A DNA stretch of 7,217 bases from SIG636 sp045604285. Lineage in GTDB: Bacteria; Bacillota; Clostridia; Oscillospirales; CAG-382. The translations under genes and the position numbers were made by a program. Shown in pieces: positions 1 through 5,822 of this stretch; the stretch's first letter is position 1; every line of letters starts with the position of its first letter. The stretch covers positions 1 through 7,217 of the forward strand of contig JAZUNS010000179.1 in NCBI GenBank assembly GCA_045604285.1, in the 5' to 3' direction. The notes beneath the pieces are model-generated. The model saw nothing but the letters and a program-made list of their open reading frames with translations. It searched no databases and was not told where the DNA came from.

Positions 1-197
1 TCGGTATCGTTAAGCTCCTGCTCTGCCAGCTCTTTGCAGAAAATGTGGCTAAGCTCATCTAAAGTAATGGGTTTGCCCGTTGCGGGATTAAGCAAAGGAG
101 CAGGCTTATCCTTCATATCTGCACGAAGGTTATACCAAGCCTTGGGCATCTCATCTTCCGATAAATATATTTTGTAAGGTATTTCCTTATTACTCAT
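1..197 (-). CDS. trpB: TrpB2-type tryptophan synthase beta-like PLP enzyme (5' end only)
   Basis: Partial gene: only the first 65 codons are in the window and the rest lies beyond position 1. Translation of the reverse strand from the ATG at 197-195 gives a start with IPYKIYLSEDEMPKAWYN, then PLLNPATGKPIT and a segment ending HIFCKELAEQELND. This is the N-terminal pattern of the TrpB2 subgroup (acidic E-x-P-K-x-WYN segment, proline-rich stretch, N-P-x-T-G-x-P, then F-x-x-E-L-x-x-Q-E). The PLP lysine and glycine loop would lie outside the window. Family knowledge: TrpB2 proteins can condense indole with serine to tryptophan, but physiological roles vary and many are not partnered by TrpA. An AAAAGGAGA ribosome site lies 10 bases upstream of the ATG. 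The gene starts 28 bp after the GSIII stop with no terminator between, so it is very likely in the same operon. I am fairly sure of the family, less of the substrate. Confidence 0.85.
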   Translation of the reverse strand, partial: MSNKEIPYKIYLSEDEMPKAWYNLRADMKDKPAPLLNPATGKPITLDELSHIFCKELAEQELNDT

Positions 198-225
198 AAC
201 GCTTTTTCTCCTTTTCGTTAAAATT

Positions 226-2325
226 TTATTCTATGCCGTACAATAGCTGAGAGTAAGAGGGATAAGGCCATGCGTCACGGTCGGTGACGGTCTCTGCCTC
301 GTCAACCGCAGTGCGCAGGGTCTTCATGGCAACAAGAACGCGGTCACGGTAATACTCTGCCGCTTTTTGGCGGTCGTCTATCGCCTTTACGCCTGCAAGT
401 GTTGCTTCCAAATCGGCGGCACCTGCAGATATCAAGCCCAATATGCTGCACAGCTTTTTAAGCACGCCGCTTTCGTAATCAACGCACAAATCCATAGACA
501 GGGCGTTTTTTGCGCTGATGCTGTCCGCAAGCTTTTTGGTATATGCGCTTACTGCGGGCATTATATCCTTTTTAACCATATCAAGCATGGTAAGGGCTTC
601 TATATGTATAACCTTGCAATAGTTGCCCACCAATATCTCATAGCGAGATCTTATCTCGGTCTCAGAGAACACGCCGTGTCTGCCGAACAGCTCAATATTC
701 TTAGGCTCAAGATAACAAAGCAGTGCTTCGGGCGTGGAGGGCAAATTAAGCAAGCCCCTCTCCTCGGTTGCCTCTTTTATCCAGGCATCGTCGTAACCGT
801 TGCCGTTGAAAATTATGCGCTTGTGATTCTTTATGGTGTCCTTGATAAGCTCGTGCAGCTCAGTTTCAAAATCCTCTGCCTGCTCTAATCTGGAAGCGAA
901 GCGGGCAAGCACGTCTGCAACGGCGGTGTTAAGAACGATGTTGGGGCCTGCCACGGAAAGGCTGCTGCCGGGCATACGGAACTCAAACTTATTGCCGGTA
1001 AACGCAAGGGGCGATGTTCTGTTTCTGTCCGTAGTATCCTTGGGGAAACGGGGCAAAACGTGTACGCCAACCTTCATTTGGGTCTTTTCTTTGGCATCGT
1101 AAGCTTTTTCCTGCTCGATGCTGTCAAGCAATGCGGTAAGATCGTCACCCAAAAACATGGAAATTATAGCGGGTGGCGCCTCGTGAGAGCCCAAGCGGTG
1201 GTCGTTGCCTGCGGTGGCAACGGAAAGCCTAAGCATTCCCTGGTACTCATCAACCGCTTGAATAACCGCACACAGGAACAAACGGAACTGTGCATTTTCG
1301 TGGGGGGTATCACCGGGCTCTAAAAGATTTACGCCGTCGCTGGTGGAAATGGACCAGTTGTTATGCTTACCCGAGCCGTTTACGCCTTCAAAGGGCTTTT
1401 CGTGCAGCAGACACACCAAGCCGTGGCGTGCGGCTATACGCTTCATTATCTCCATGGTAAGCTGATTGTGGTCGGTGGCAATGTTGGTGGTGCTGAAGAT
1501 AGGCGCCAGCTCGTGCTGGGCGGGGGCGGTCTCGTTATGGCGGGTCTTTGCAAGAACGCCGAGACGCCAAAGCTCTCTATCCAGCTCCTTCATAAACGCA
1601 ACGACCCTTGTGGGGATGGTGCCAAAATAATGGTCATCCAGCTCCTGCCCCTTGGGGGGCTTGGCACCGAAAAGGGTTCTGCCTGTAAAACGCAGGTCCA
1701 TGCGTTTTTCGTACATTGCGGCATCTATAAGAAAATACTCCTGCTCGGGGCCAACGGTGGTCTTTACCGAAGTAACCGAGGTGTTCCCAAACAGCCTTAG
1801 TATGCGCATAGTTTGCTTATTGATCGCCTCCATAGATCTAAGCAGAGGCGTTTTTTTATCCAAAGCCTCGCCCCCGTAAGAGCAGAAAGCCGTAGGAATG
1901 CAAAGGGTGCTATCCTTAATAAAAGCAAAGGAGGTAGGGTCCCACGCCGTATAACCCCTTGCCTCAAAGGTGGCACGCAGACCGCCGGAGGGCAGGCTGG
2001 AGGCATCGGGCTCGCCCCTTACCAGCTCCTTACCCGAAAAATCCATTATAACGCCGCCGTCTGCGGTGGGGGTAATAAAGCTATCGTGCTTTTCTGCGGT
2101 AATCCCGGTCATGGGTTGGAACCAGTGCGTGTAATGGGTAGCGCCTTTTTCTACCGCCCAATCACGCATTGCCTTAGCAACGATATCTGCCAATGCGGGA
2201 TCAAGGCGCTTGCCGTCCCCCATCGCCTTCTTCATCGCTTTAAAGGCTTCCTCGGGTAATTTTGCCTTCATAACGCTTTCGTTAAAGACCAATTCACCAA
2301 ACAAGGAGGGTACATCCTTTATCAT
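226..2325 (-). CDS. glnN: Glutamine synthetase type III (GSIII)
   Basis: Cytoplasmic ATP-dependent ligase making glutamine from glutamate and ammonium. At 699 residues it has normal GSIII length, much longer than GSI (about 450-470). Layout is GSIII N-terminal domain (roughly 50-215), catalytic domain (roughly 220-450) and GSIII C-terminal domain (roughly 500-690). Visible signatures are the GSIII-specific THYTHWFQPMTG with EKHDSF at 63-83, GPEQEYFL with metal-binding glutamates E194/E196 at 192-199, NETAPAQHELAP at 264-275, the ATP-site NGSGKHNNWS at 316-325, RLGSHEAPPA at 377-386, and NKFEFRMPGSS at 445-455. The ATG at 2325-2323 follows a GAGGT ribosome site 9 bases upstream and gives the usual GSIII N-terminus. 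It is the first gene of a minus-strand unit with the TrpB2-like gene. A consensus promoter and a GlnR-like operator lie upstream, so nitrogen control is likely. No frameshift or missing motif was seen. The alternative symbol glnA is often used. Confidence 0.97.
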   Translation of the reverse strand: MIKDVPSLFGELVFNESVMKAKLPEEAFKAMKKAMGDGKRLDPALADIVAKAMRDWAVEKGATHYTHWFQPMTGITAEKHDSFITPTADGGVIMDFSGKELVRGEPDASSLPSGGLRATFEARGYTAWDPTSFAFIKDSTLCIPTAFCSYGGEALDKKTPLLRSMEAINKQTMRILRLFGNTSVTSVKTTVGPEQEYFLIDAAMYEKRMDLRFTGRTLFGAKPPKGQELDDHYFGTIPTRVVAFMKELDRELWRLGVLAKTRHNETAPAQHELAPIFSTTNIATDHNQLTMEIMKRIAARHGLVCLLHEKPFEGVNGSGKHNNWSISTSDGVNLLEPGDTPHENAQFRLFLCAVIQAVDEYQGMLRLSVATAGNDHRLGSHEAPPAIISMFLGDDLTALLDSIEQEKAYDAKEKTQMKVGVHVLPRFPKDTTDRNRTSPLAFTGNKFEFRMPGSSLSVAGPNIVLNTAVADVLARFASRLEQAEDFETELHELIKDTIKNHKRIIFNGNGYDDAWIKEATEERGLLNLPSTPEALLCYLEPKNIELFGRHGVFSETEIRSRYEILVGNYCKVIHIEALTMLDMVKKDIMPAVSAYTKKLADSISAKNALSMDLCVDYESGVLKKLCSILGLISAGAADLEATLAGVKAIDDRQKAAEYYRDRVLVAMKTLRTAVDEAETVTDRDAWPYPSYSQLLYGIE

Positions 2326-2383
2326 AACCGTATACCTCGCTTTCAGATTGTGTGCAAGCCACTTTAGGGCAACACTTTACCAC

Positions 2384-2400
2384 TGTAATATAATGTAAGA
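2384..2400 (-). promoter_or_regulatory. Candidate GlnR/TnrA-type operator in the GSIII promoter
   Basis: Read on the minus strand the site is TCTTA-CATTATA-TTACA, against the Firmicutes nitrogen-regulator consensus TGTNA-N7-TNACA. Seven of eight fixed bases match, with one G-to-C mismatch in the left half. It sits immediately downstream of the -10 box, covering the expected start of transcription, where bound regulator would block initiation. That suits feedback repression of glutamine synthetase under nitrogen excess. A one-mismatch site is expected by chance roughly once per few kilobases, so position and gene context carry much of the weight. No glnR gene is in the window. Confidence 0.42.
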
Positions 2401-2429
2401 ATTATACTCCTGAAGGGGGTTTTTGTCAA
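2401..2429 (-). promoter_or_regulatory. Main promoter of the GSIII operon (P1)
   Basis: On the minus strand TTGACA (2429-2424) and TATAAT (2406-2401) are separated by 17 bp, a perfect housekeeping sigma-A/sigma-70 promoter. Transcription should start near 2394, giving a leader of about 70 bases before the GSIII ATG. A match to consensus in all twelve positions suggests a strong promoter that needs repression rather than activation, in keeping with the GlnR-like site just downstream. Confidence 0.88.
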
Positions 2430-2451
2430 CTGTTTTTTCCTTGTTTTCTAT

Positions 2452-2480
2452 ATAATACAAACCGTCATTTTCGTTGACAA
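2452..2480 (-). promoter_or_regulatory. Possible second, upstream GSIII promoter (P2)
   Basis: On the minus strand TTGTCA (2480-2475) and TATTAT (2457-2452) are 17 bp apart, each with five of six consensus bases. Its -35 box overlaps the -35 box of the divergent protease promoter almost exactly, because TTGACAA read on the opposite strand is TTGTCAA. The two polymerase sites could therefore compete. The region is AT-rich and the match may be fortuitous. Confidence 0.35.
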
Positions 2481-2503
2481 ACCCATGATATCGGTGGTAT
2501 AAT
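2474..2503 (+). promoter_or_regulatory. Promoter of the dockerin subtilase gene
   Basis: TTGACA at 2474-2479 and TATAAT at 2498-2503 are separated by 18 bp, and TGG immediately before TATAAT forms an extended -10 element. Both hexamers are perfect. The predicted start near 2510 gives a leader of about 39 bases ending in the AAAGGA ribosome site at 2534-2539. This start point also argues against translation beginning at the TTG at 2513. Confidence 0.88.
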
Positions 2504-2548
2504 CGTTTTGTATTGAAACAATTGAGCAAAACGAAAGGAATTAAGGTT

Positions 2549-5455
2549 ATGCTTAAACGCTTGGGTTACAGAATATGCTCGGCTTTTCTTTGCTTATTTA
2601 TAATAGTTCAGCTATGCACCGTTGCATCCGGTGCAAGCTTTAAATCAAGGCTTGATTTTGAATTGGATGACAAAGCTTTAATAAGGGCGATAGTAGTTTT
2701 TGACGGCAATTGCGACGGTGCCGCCCTGCAAAAGGCTATTGAGGAGGATTACAACGCCGAAACGGTATTTTGCTACAGTGCTTTGTTTAACGGCGTTGCC
2801 GTGGATACCGACTACGGAACCCTTAAGGAAATAGAGAAGCACGACGGCGTTGCTACGGTATATCTTGCCAACCGATACGCCGCACCTAAAGCTACGGCAG
2901 GTAACGCCGCAGCTTACAAAAGCGCCGCCGCCTTTGCGGGCAGCAATGCAGGCGGCAGCGGAACGGTTATTGCCGTTTTGGATACAGGCATTACCGTAGG
3001 GCACGAGGCTTTCACCCCGTCTAAGGTTCCCGCAGATGCGGCACTTAACAAAACGAAGGTTAATTTTTGCAAAGCCTCCTTTGGGTTAAACGGCGCCTAT
3101 CTTAACCAAAAGATTCCCTATACCTGCGATTACACCACGGGCTTGGCTGATATAAGCCCCGCAGACTCCCACGGGACTGCGGTTGCAAGCGTTGCCGCAG
3201 GTAACAACGGCGCTGACTTTACGGGTGCGGCACCTAATGCCCAAATACTGGGCATGAAGGTTTTTAACAGCAACGGCTACACCGACTCTTCGATATACTT
3301 TGCCGCTATGGAGGAGGCGTATTTGCTGGGTGCCGACGTAATTAACCTTTCCTTGGGGTCGCAAAACGGCTTTTCCTTTGACTATGAGCTGGAGACCCAG
3401 CTTTACGGCAACATATTTAAAAAGCTTAAGGATGAGGGCGTATTTGTTTTTTGCGCCGCAGGCAACGAGGCTTCCGAGGGCTACAAGAGCTACGCCATGA
3501 ACCACTACACGGCAGCCAAGCACGTGGATGCCGTTACAGCCGGCTATGCAGATTACGGCGTTTTAAATAACCCCGCCAGCTATACGGATTCTATAGCGGT
3601 AGCCTGCGCCACCGATTCCGGTGATTACTTATGCGTTTCTGATTTTTCCTGCTGGGGCGTTACGCCAAGCCTTGACCTTAAGCCTGAGATAACCGCCGTT
3701 GGCGAAAACGTTATATGCGCCCACGACGGAGCCGACAACTACGCATATTACAGCGGCACCTCTATTGCAACGCCCGCTATATCCGGCGCATTTGCTGCCA
3801 TAAAAAGCGATATGCTTAAGGAAACCGCAAACTATACGGACGCAGAGCTGTACGATACAATTTACGACCGTGTATTAAGCAGCGCAACGCCTATTTACGA
3901 TGATATAGGCATTCCCTGTTCTCCCCGCAGGCAGGGCGGCGGTATACCCAACTATACAAGCTTTACAGCGGCAGTTGCCGCCTTTGACGAACCCGTTATG
4001 AGCATAGGCGACGACCCTGCAAAAAGCGGCACCTTTAAGTTTAAGACCGTGCTTGAGAAGGAGGCTGACAAGGCCTTGACCTTCTCCTTAGGCAAGGCGT
4101 ATACGCTGTGTGACAAGCACGTATCCTACGGCGGCGCTTACTACAACACCCTTACAAGCCGCGCCTTGGAAGCCACGGTGGCGGTATCTGCCGACTTAAG
4201 CAGCAGCAACGGCGTGTATACCGTACCCAAGGGCGTAAAGAGGGTTGAGCTTACCTTTACCGTTACCCTTAAGCAAGCGGCACTTGATTATCTTGCTGCC
4301 TATGTAAACGGCGGCTTTGTAGAGGGCTATATATACCTTAACCTTAACGGAAAAAGCAACGTAATAAAACAAACCTTTATGGGCTTTTACGGTGATTGGT
4401 GCGCCGCACCCGCCTTTGAAGCCCACGATTGGGATGCCGTTGTAAACGCCATGGCTGACCTTGATAAAGACGGCAAGGATCCAAACAGATACACCGAAAT
4501 GCTTGACATGGACGTGGGCTTTAACGAAGGCTATTTAAGCAACGGCGAGGAGCTTATAGGCTATTTGGGCGATAATTTGTACGATTGGATAGAGTTTGAC
4601 AGCAGCCGTATGGCGTTTGCATCGGCAGGCAACAACGGCAACTGCTTAAGCGACAGCTTTACCTTCTACCCTTCCCTTTTAAGGAACGTAAAGCAGATAA
4701 CAATGACCGTAAGCGATGCCAAAACGGGGGACGTTTATTACGTTGACAACACCATCTACGGCGTTAAAAACTTTTATGATACCGCCGAGGGCGCATTTTT
4801 GCAGGGGACCTATTTTACCTGGGACGGAAGCTGTTATGACGGCAACGGCAATACCGTATACGTTGAGGACGGCACCAAGCTTAAGGTTACCTTTGAGACG
4901 CTTTTGGAATACGAAAACGCCGTGCCCGTGTGTGAGCGTGAGTATTATATCTACGTAGACAACACGGCGCCCGTCCTGCAATACGAGTGGGACGCAAAGA
5001 CAAGAAAGCTTACGGTGCGCTCCTGCGATAACCGCTATATATCCAACCTGTTTGTTTACACGGGCGAGTACGATAATATGCTTTACCAAACTGCAATTAC
5101 CGATTCTAAGCCCAACGATTATATAGAGGTTACCATTGACCTTTCCGCCGTAGATTTCGGCACGGAAGACAGCTTTTACCTTGAGGTGCAGGACTATGCA
5201 ACCAACTACAAAAGCGTAAAGATAGAGGTTGGTGAAGGCTTTACCACCATAATTCAAGGCATTAAGGGTGACGTAAATTTGGACGGCAAGGTTAACTCTT
5301 TGGACGCCGCCTACGTATTAAGATACGATGCAAGCATTTGCGAGCTTTCGGAAAAACAGCTTGCCAACGGAGACGTTAACGGCGACGGCAGAGTAAGCAG
5401 CCTTGACGCGGCGCAGATTCTTAAGCTTGACGCAGGTATAATTAAAAAATTTTAA
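2549..5455 (+). CDS. Secreted subtilisin-family (S8) protease with C-terminal type I dockerin
   Basis: Extracellular serine endopeptidase of 968 residues. The ATG at 2549 is chosen because AAAGGA lies 9 bases upstream and the next residues form a signal peptide; the in-frame TTG at 2513 lies at the transcription start and has no ribosome site. Domains: signal peptide 1-30 (basic MLKRLGYR, hydrophobic core, likely cut after VASGA); I9-like propeptide about 43-110; S8 domain about 138-480; Fn3 type 5 domain of the C5a peptidase/lactocepin kind about 483-620, ending in FMGFYGDW (610-617); Ig-like region about 640-900, including DNTAPVLQY; dockerin 907-968. Catalytic residues are D145 (VLDTGI), H208 (DSHGTAVA), oxyanion N306 (CAAGNEA) and S405 (SGTSIATP). 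Only 99 residues separate N306 and S405, so the PA insert common in C5a-peptidase relatives is absent. The dockerin has two calcium loops (D908/N910/D912/D919 and D942/N944/D946/D953), implying attachment to a cohesin scaffold. There is no LPxTG anchor. It is transcribed alone from its own promoter. Substrate unknown. Confidence 0.95.
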   Translation: MLKRLGYRICSAFLCLFIIVQLCTVASGASFKSRLDFELDDKALIRAIVVFDGNCDGAALQKAIEEDYNAETVFCYSALFNGVAVDTDYGTLKEIEKHDGVATVYLANRYAAPKATAGNAAAYKSAAAFAGSNAGGSGTVIAVLDTGITVGHEAFTPSKVPADAALNKTKVNFCKASFGLNGAYLNQKIPYTCDYTTGLADISPADSHGTAVASVAAGNNGADFTGAAPNAQILGMKVFNSNGYTDSSIYFAAMEEAYLLGADVINLSLGSQNGFSFDYELETQLYGNIFKKLKDEGVFVFCAAGNEASEGYKSYAMNHYTAAKHVDAVTAGYADYGVLNNPASYTDSIAVACATDSGDYLCVSDFSCWGVTPSLDLKPEITAVGENVICAHDGADNYAYYSGTSIATPAISGAFAAIKSDMLKETANYTDAELYDTIYDRVLSSATPIYDDIGIPCSPRRQGGGIPNYTSFTAAVAAFDEPVMSIGDDPAKSGTFKFKTVLEKEADKALTFSLGKAYTLCDKHVSYGGAYYNTLTSRALEATVAVSADLSSSNGVYTVPKGVKRVELTFTVTLKQAALDYLAAYVNGGFVEGYIYLNLNGKSNVIKQTFMGFYGDWCAAPAFEAHDWDAVVNAMADLDKDGKDPNRYTEMLDMDVGFNEGYLSNGEELIGYLGDNLYDWIEFDSSRMAFASAGNNGNCLSDSFTFYPSLLRNVKQITMTVSDAKTGDVYYVDNTIYGVKNFYDTAEGAFLQGTYFTWDGSCYDGNGNTVYVEDGTKLKVTFETLLEYENAVPVCEREYYIYVDNTAPVLQYEWDAKTRKLTVRSCDNRYISNLFVYTGEYDNMLYQTAITDSKPNDYIEVTIDLSAVDFGTEDSFYLEVQDYATNYKSVKIEVGEGFTTIIQGIKGDVNLDGKVNSLDAAYVLRYDASICELSEKQLANGDVNGDGRVSSLDAAQILKLDAGIIKKF

Positions 5456-5465
5456 AAGGATGAAC

Positions 5466-5482
5466 ACGCTTATAAAAAGCGT
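5466..5482 (+). other. Small hairpin after the protease gene, abutting the repeat
   Basis: ACGCTT and AAGCGT form a 6-bp stem around an ATAAA loop, starting 10 bases after the protease stop. No T-run follows, so it is not a good intrinsic terminator. Its right edge (5482) is exactly the base before homology between the two repeat copies begins. In the second copy an unrelated hairpin occupies the same place. Confidence 0.6.
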
Positions 5483-5543
5483 CTCAGACCGCTGACAAAG
5501 GCACAGAACACGAAAAATATAAAAAATCAATTACAAAAAAGTT

Positions 5544-5572
5544 GAAAAGTCGGGAAAGCATCCCGACTTTTC
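5544..5572 (+). terminator. Perfect 12-bp hairpin within repeat copy 1, terminator-like
   Basis: GAAAAGTCGGGA pairs with TCCCGACTTTTC around an AAGCA loop. The stem is GC-rich at the loop end with A/T tracts at its foot, so the TTTT run forms part of the stem on either strand. This resembles a bidirectional intrinsic terminator and probably ends the protease transcript about 90 bases after its stop. It lacks a longer T-tract beyond the stem, so efficiency is uncertain. Confidence 0.6.
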
Positions 5573-5598
5573 TGCAATTTATCGTAATTTTTCGTTCA

Positions 5599-5650
5599 AA
5601 ACGAACCTCGGCTCACAGTACTTTTGTACAGTTTTCGCCTCGGTTCGTTT
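5599..5650 (+). other. Long branched hairpin within repeat copy 1
   Basis: AAACGAACC (5599-5607) pairs with GGTTCGTTT (5642-5650) over 9 bp. After a 2x2 mismatch GGC (5610-5612) pairs with GCC (5637-5639), and near the tip GTAC (5618-5621) pairs with GTAC (5626-5629) around TTTT. An alternative small hairpin, GTTC/GAAC at 5594-5606, would compete with the left arm. The sequence is identical in copy 2. The symmetry does not reveal which strand matters, or whether DNA or RNA is the functional form. Confidence 0.7.
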
Positions 5651-5677
5651 CGTCTGCACACTTTCTCAGTGCTCTGC

Positions 5678-5708
5678 CAAGCTGATGACAAAGGTTGTCA
5701 TCAGCTTG
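5678..5708 (+). other. Perfect 14-bp hairpin to the right of repeat copy 1
   Basis: CAAGCTGATGACAA (5678-5691) pairs with TTGTCATCAGCTTG (5695-5708) around a three-base AGG loop. The next hairpin starts at the following base. Its left arm and loop, GCTGATGACAAAGG, resemble GCTGACAAAGG at the left end of the repeat (5491-5501), and both are preceded by CTCAG, suggesting a duplicated module. Confidence 0.85.
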
Positions 5709-5749
5709 AAATGACGAGGGTGATCCCCTCGTCATTTTCATATTTTTTT
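5709..5749 (+). terminator. Intrinsic terminator
   Basis: AAATGACGAGGG (5709-5720) and CCCTCGTCATTT (5726-5737) form a perfect 12-bp stem around TGATC. A T-rich tail with seven consecutive Ts follows at 5743-5749. This is the best classical Rho-independent terminator in the window. It would end any plus-strand transcript reading through the repeat and insulates the FliB-family gene, whose own promoter begins 11 bases later. Confidence 0.85.
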
Positions 5750-5759
5750 AAAATTTCTA

Positions 5760-5788
5760 TTGCAAACGAAAAAATTTAGTGCTATATT
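5760..5788 (+). promoter_or_regulatory. Likely promoter of the FliB-family gene
   Basis: TTGCAA (5760-5765, four of six consensus bases) and TATATT (5783-5788, five of six) are 17 bp apart. They lie just after a terminator and 34 bases before the ATG, so transcription starting near 5795 would give a leader of about 28 bases. The local AT-richness weakens the inference, but the terminator upstream means the gene needs a promoter here. Confidence 0.55.
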
Positions 5789-5822
5789 TTTTGTGTAATT
5801 TTTTAGAAAGCTGTTTTTTACC

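Larger units (their letters stand above)
5483..5669 (+). repeat. Stem-loop-rich intergenic repeat, copy 1
   Basis: This stretch aligns without gaps to 7031-7217 at a constant offset of 1548 bases. Only five bases differ: 5502 C/T, 5512 G/A, 5528 C/T, 5560 A/T and 5660 A/T (first copy/second copy). Copy 1 may extend further right, since copy 2 is cut by the window end. It contains an A-rich left part, a 12-bp hairpin at 5544-5572 and a long branched hairpin at 5599-5650. It has no open reading frame of note and no terminal inverted repeats or target duplication that I can define. Both copies have the same orientation and lie just 3' of a gene. It could be a MITE-like or REP-like mobile repeat, or a conserved processing/termination module; I do not recognise the family. 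Confidence 0.9.

Noticed and set aside
1363..1800. Open frame on the plus strand opposite the GSIII gene (and similar ones at 367-888 and 1813-2259)
   Set aside because: They are antisense to a well-conserved enzyme, have low-complexity or unfamiliar translations, and lack convincing ribosome sites and promoters. They are by-products of the coding strand's composition.
2326..2400. Riboswitch in the GSIII leader
   Set aside because: The leader is only about 70 bases, shows no terminator or sequestering hairpin, and I do not see the conserved parts of the glnA or downstream-peptide RNA motifs.
2513..2548. Upstream TTG start for the protease, adding 12 residues
   Set aside because: It lies about 10 bases after a perfect -10 box, so it would be at or near the transcript 5' end with no ribosome site. 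The ATG at 2549 has AAAGGA at good spacing and begins a proper signal peptide.
4679..5257. 192-codon open frame antisense to the protease Ig-like region
   Set aside because: The opposite strand encodes a continuous, recognisable multi-domain protein. The antisense translation is a Val/Ile/Leu-rich product with no family resemblance.
5483..5669. Insertion sequence or tRNA-type integration site
   Set aside because: No transposase frame, terminal inverted repeats, target duplication or tRNA gene could be identified. The repeat is called only as a non-coding intergenic repeat.
5466..5749. CRISPR array or attenuator for the downstream gene
   Set aside because: There are no regularly spaced direct repeats with unique spacers. 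The downstream gene has its own promoter after the terminator at 5709-5749, so attenuation by these hairpins is not needed.
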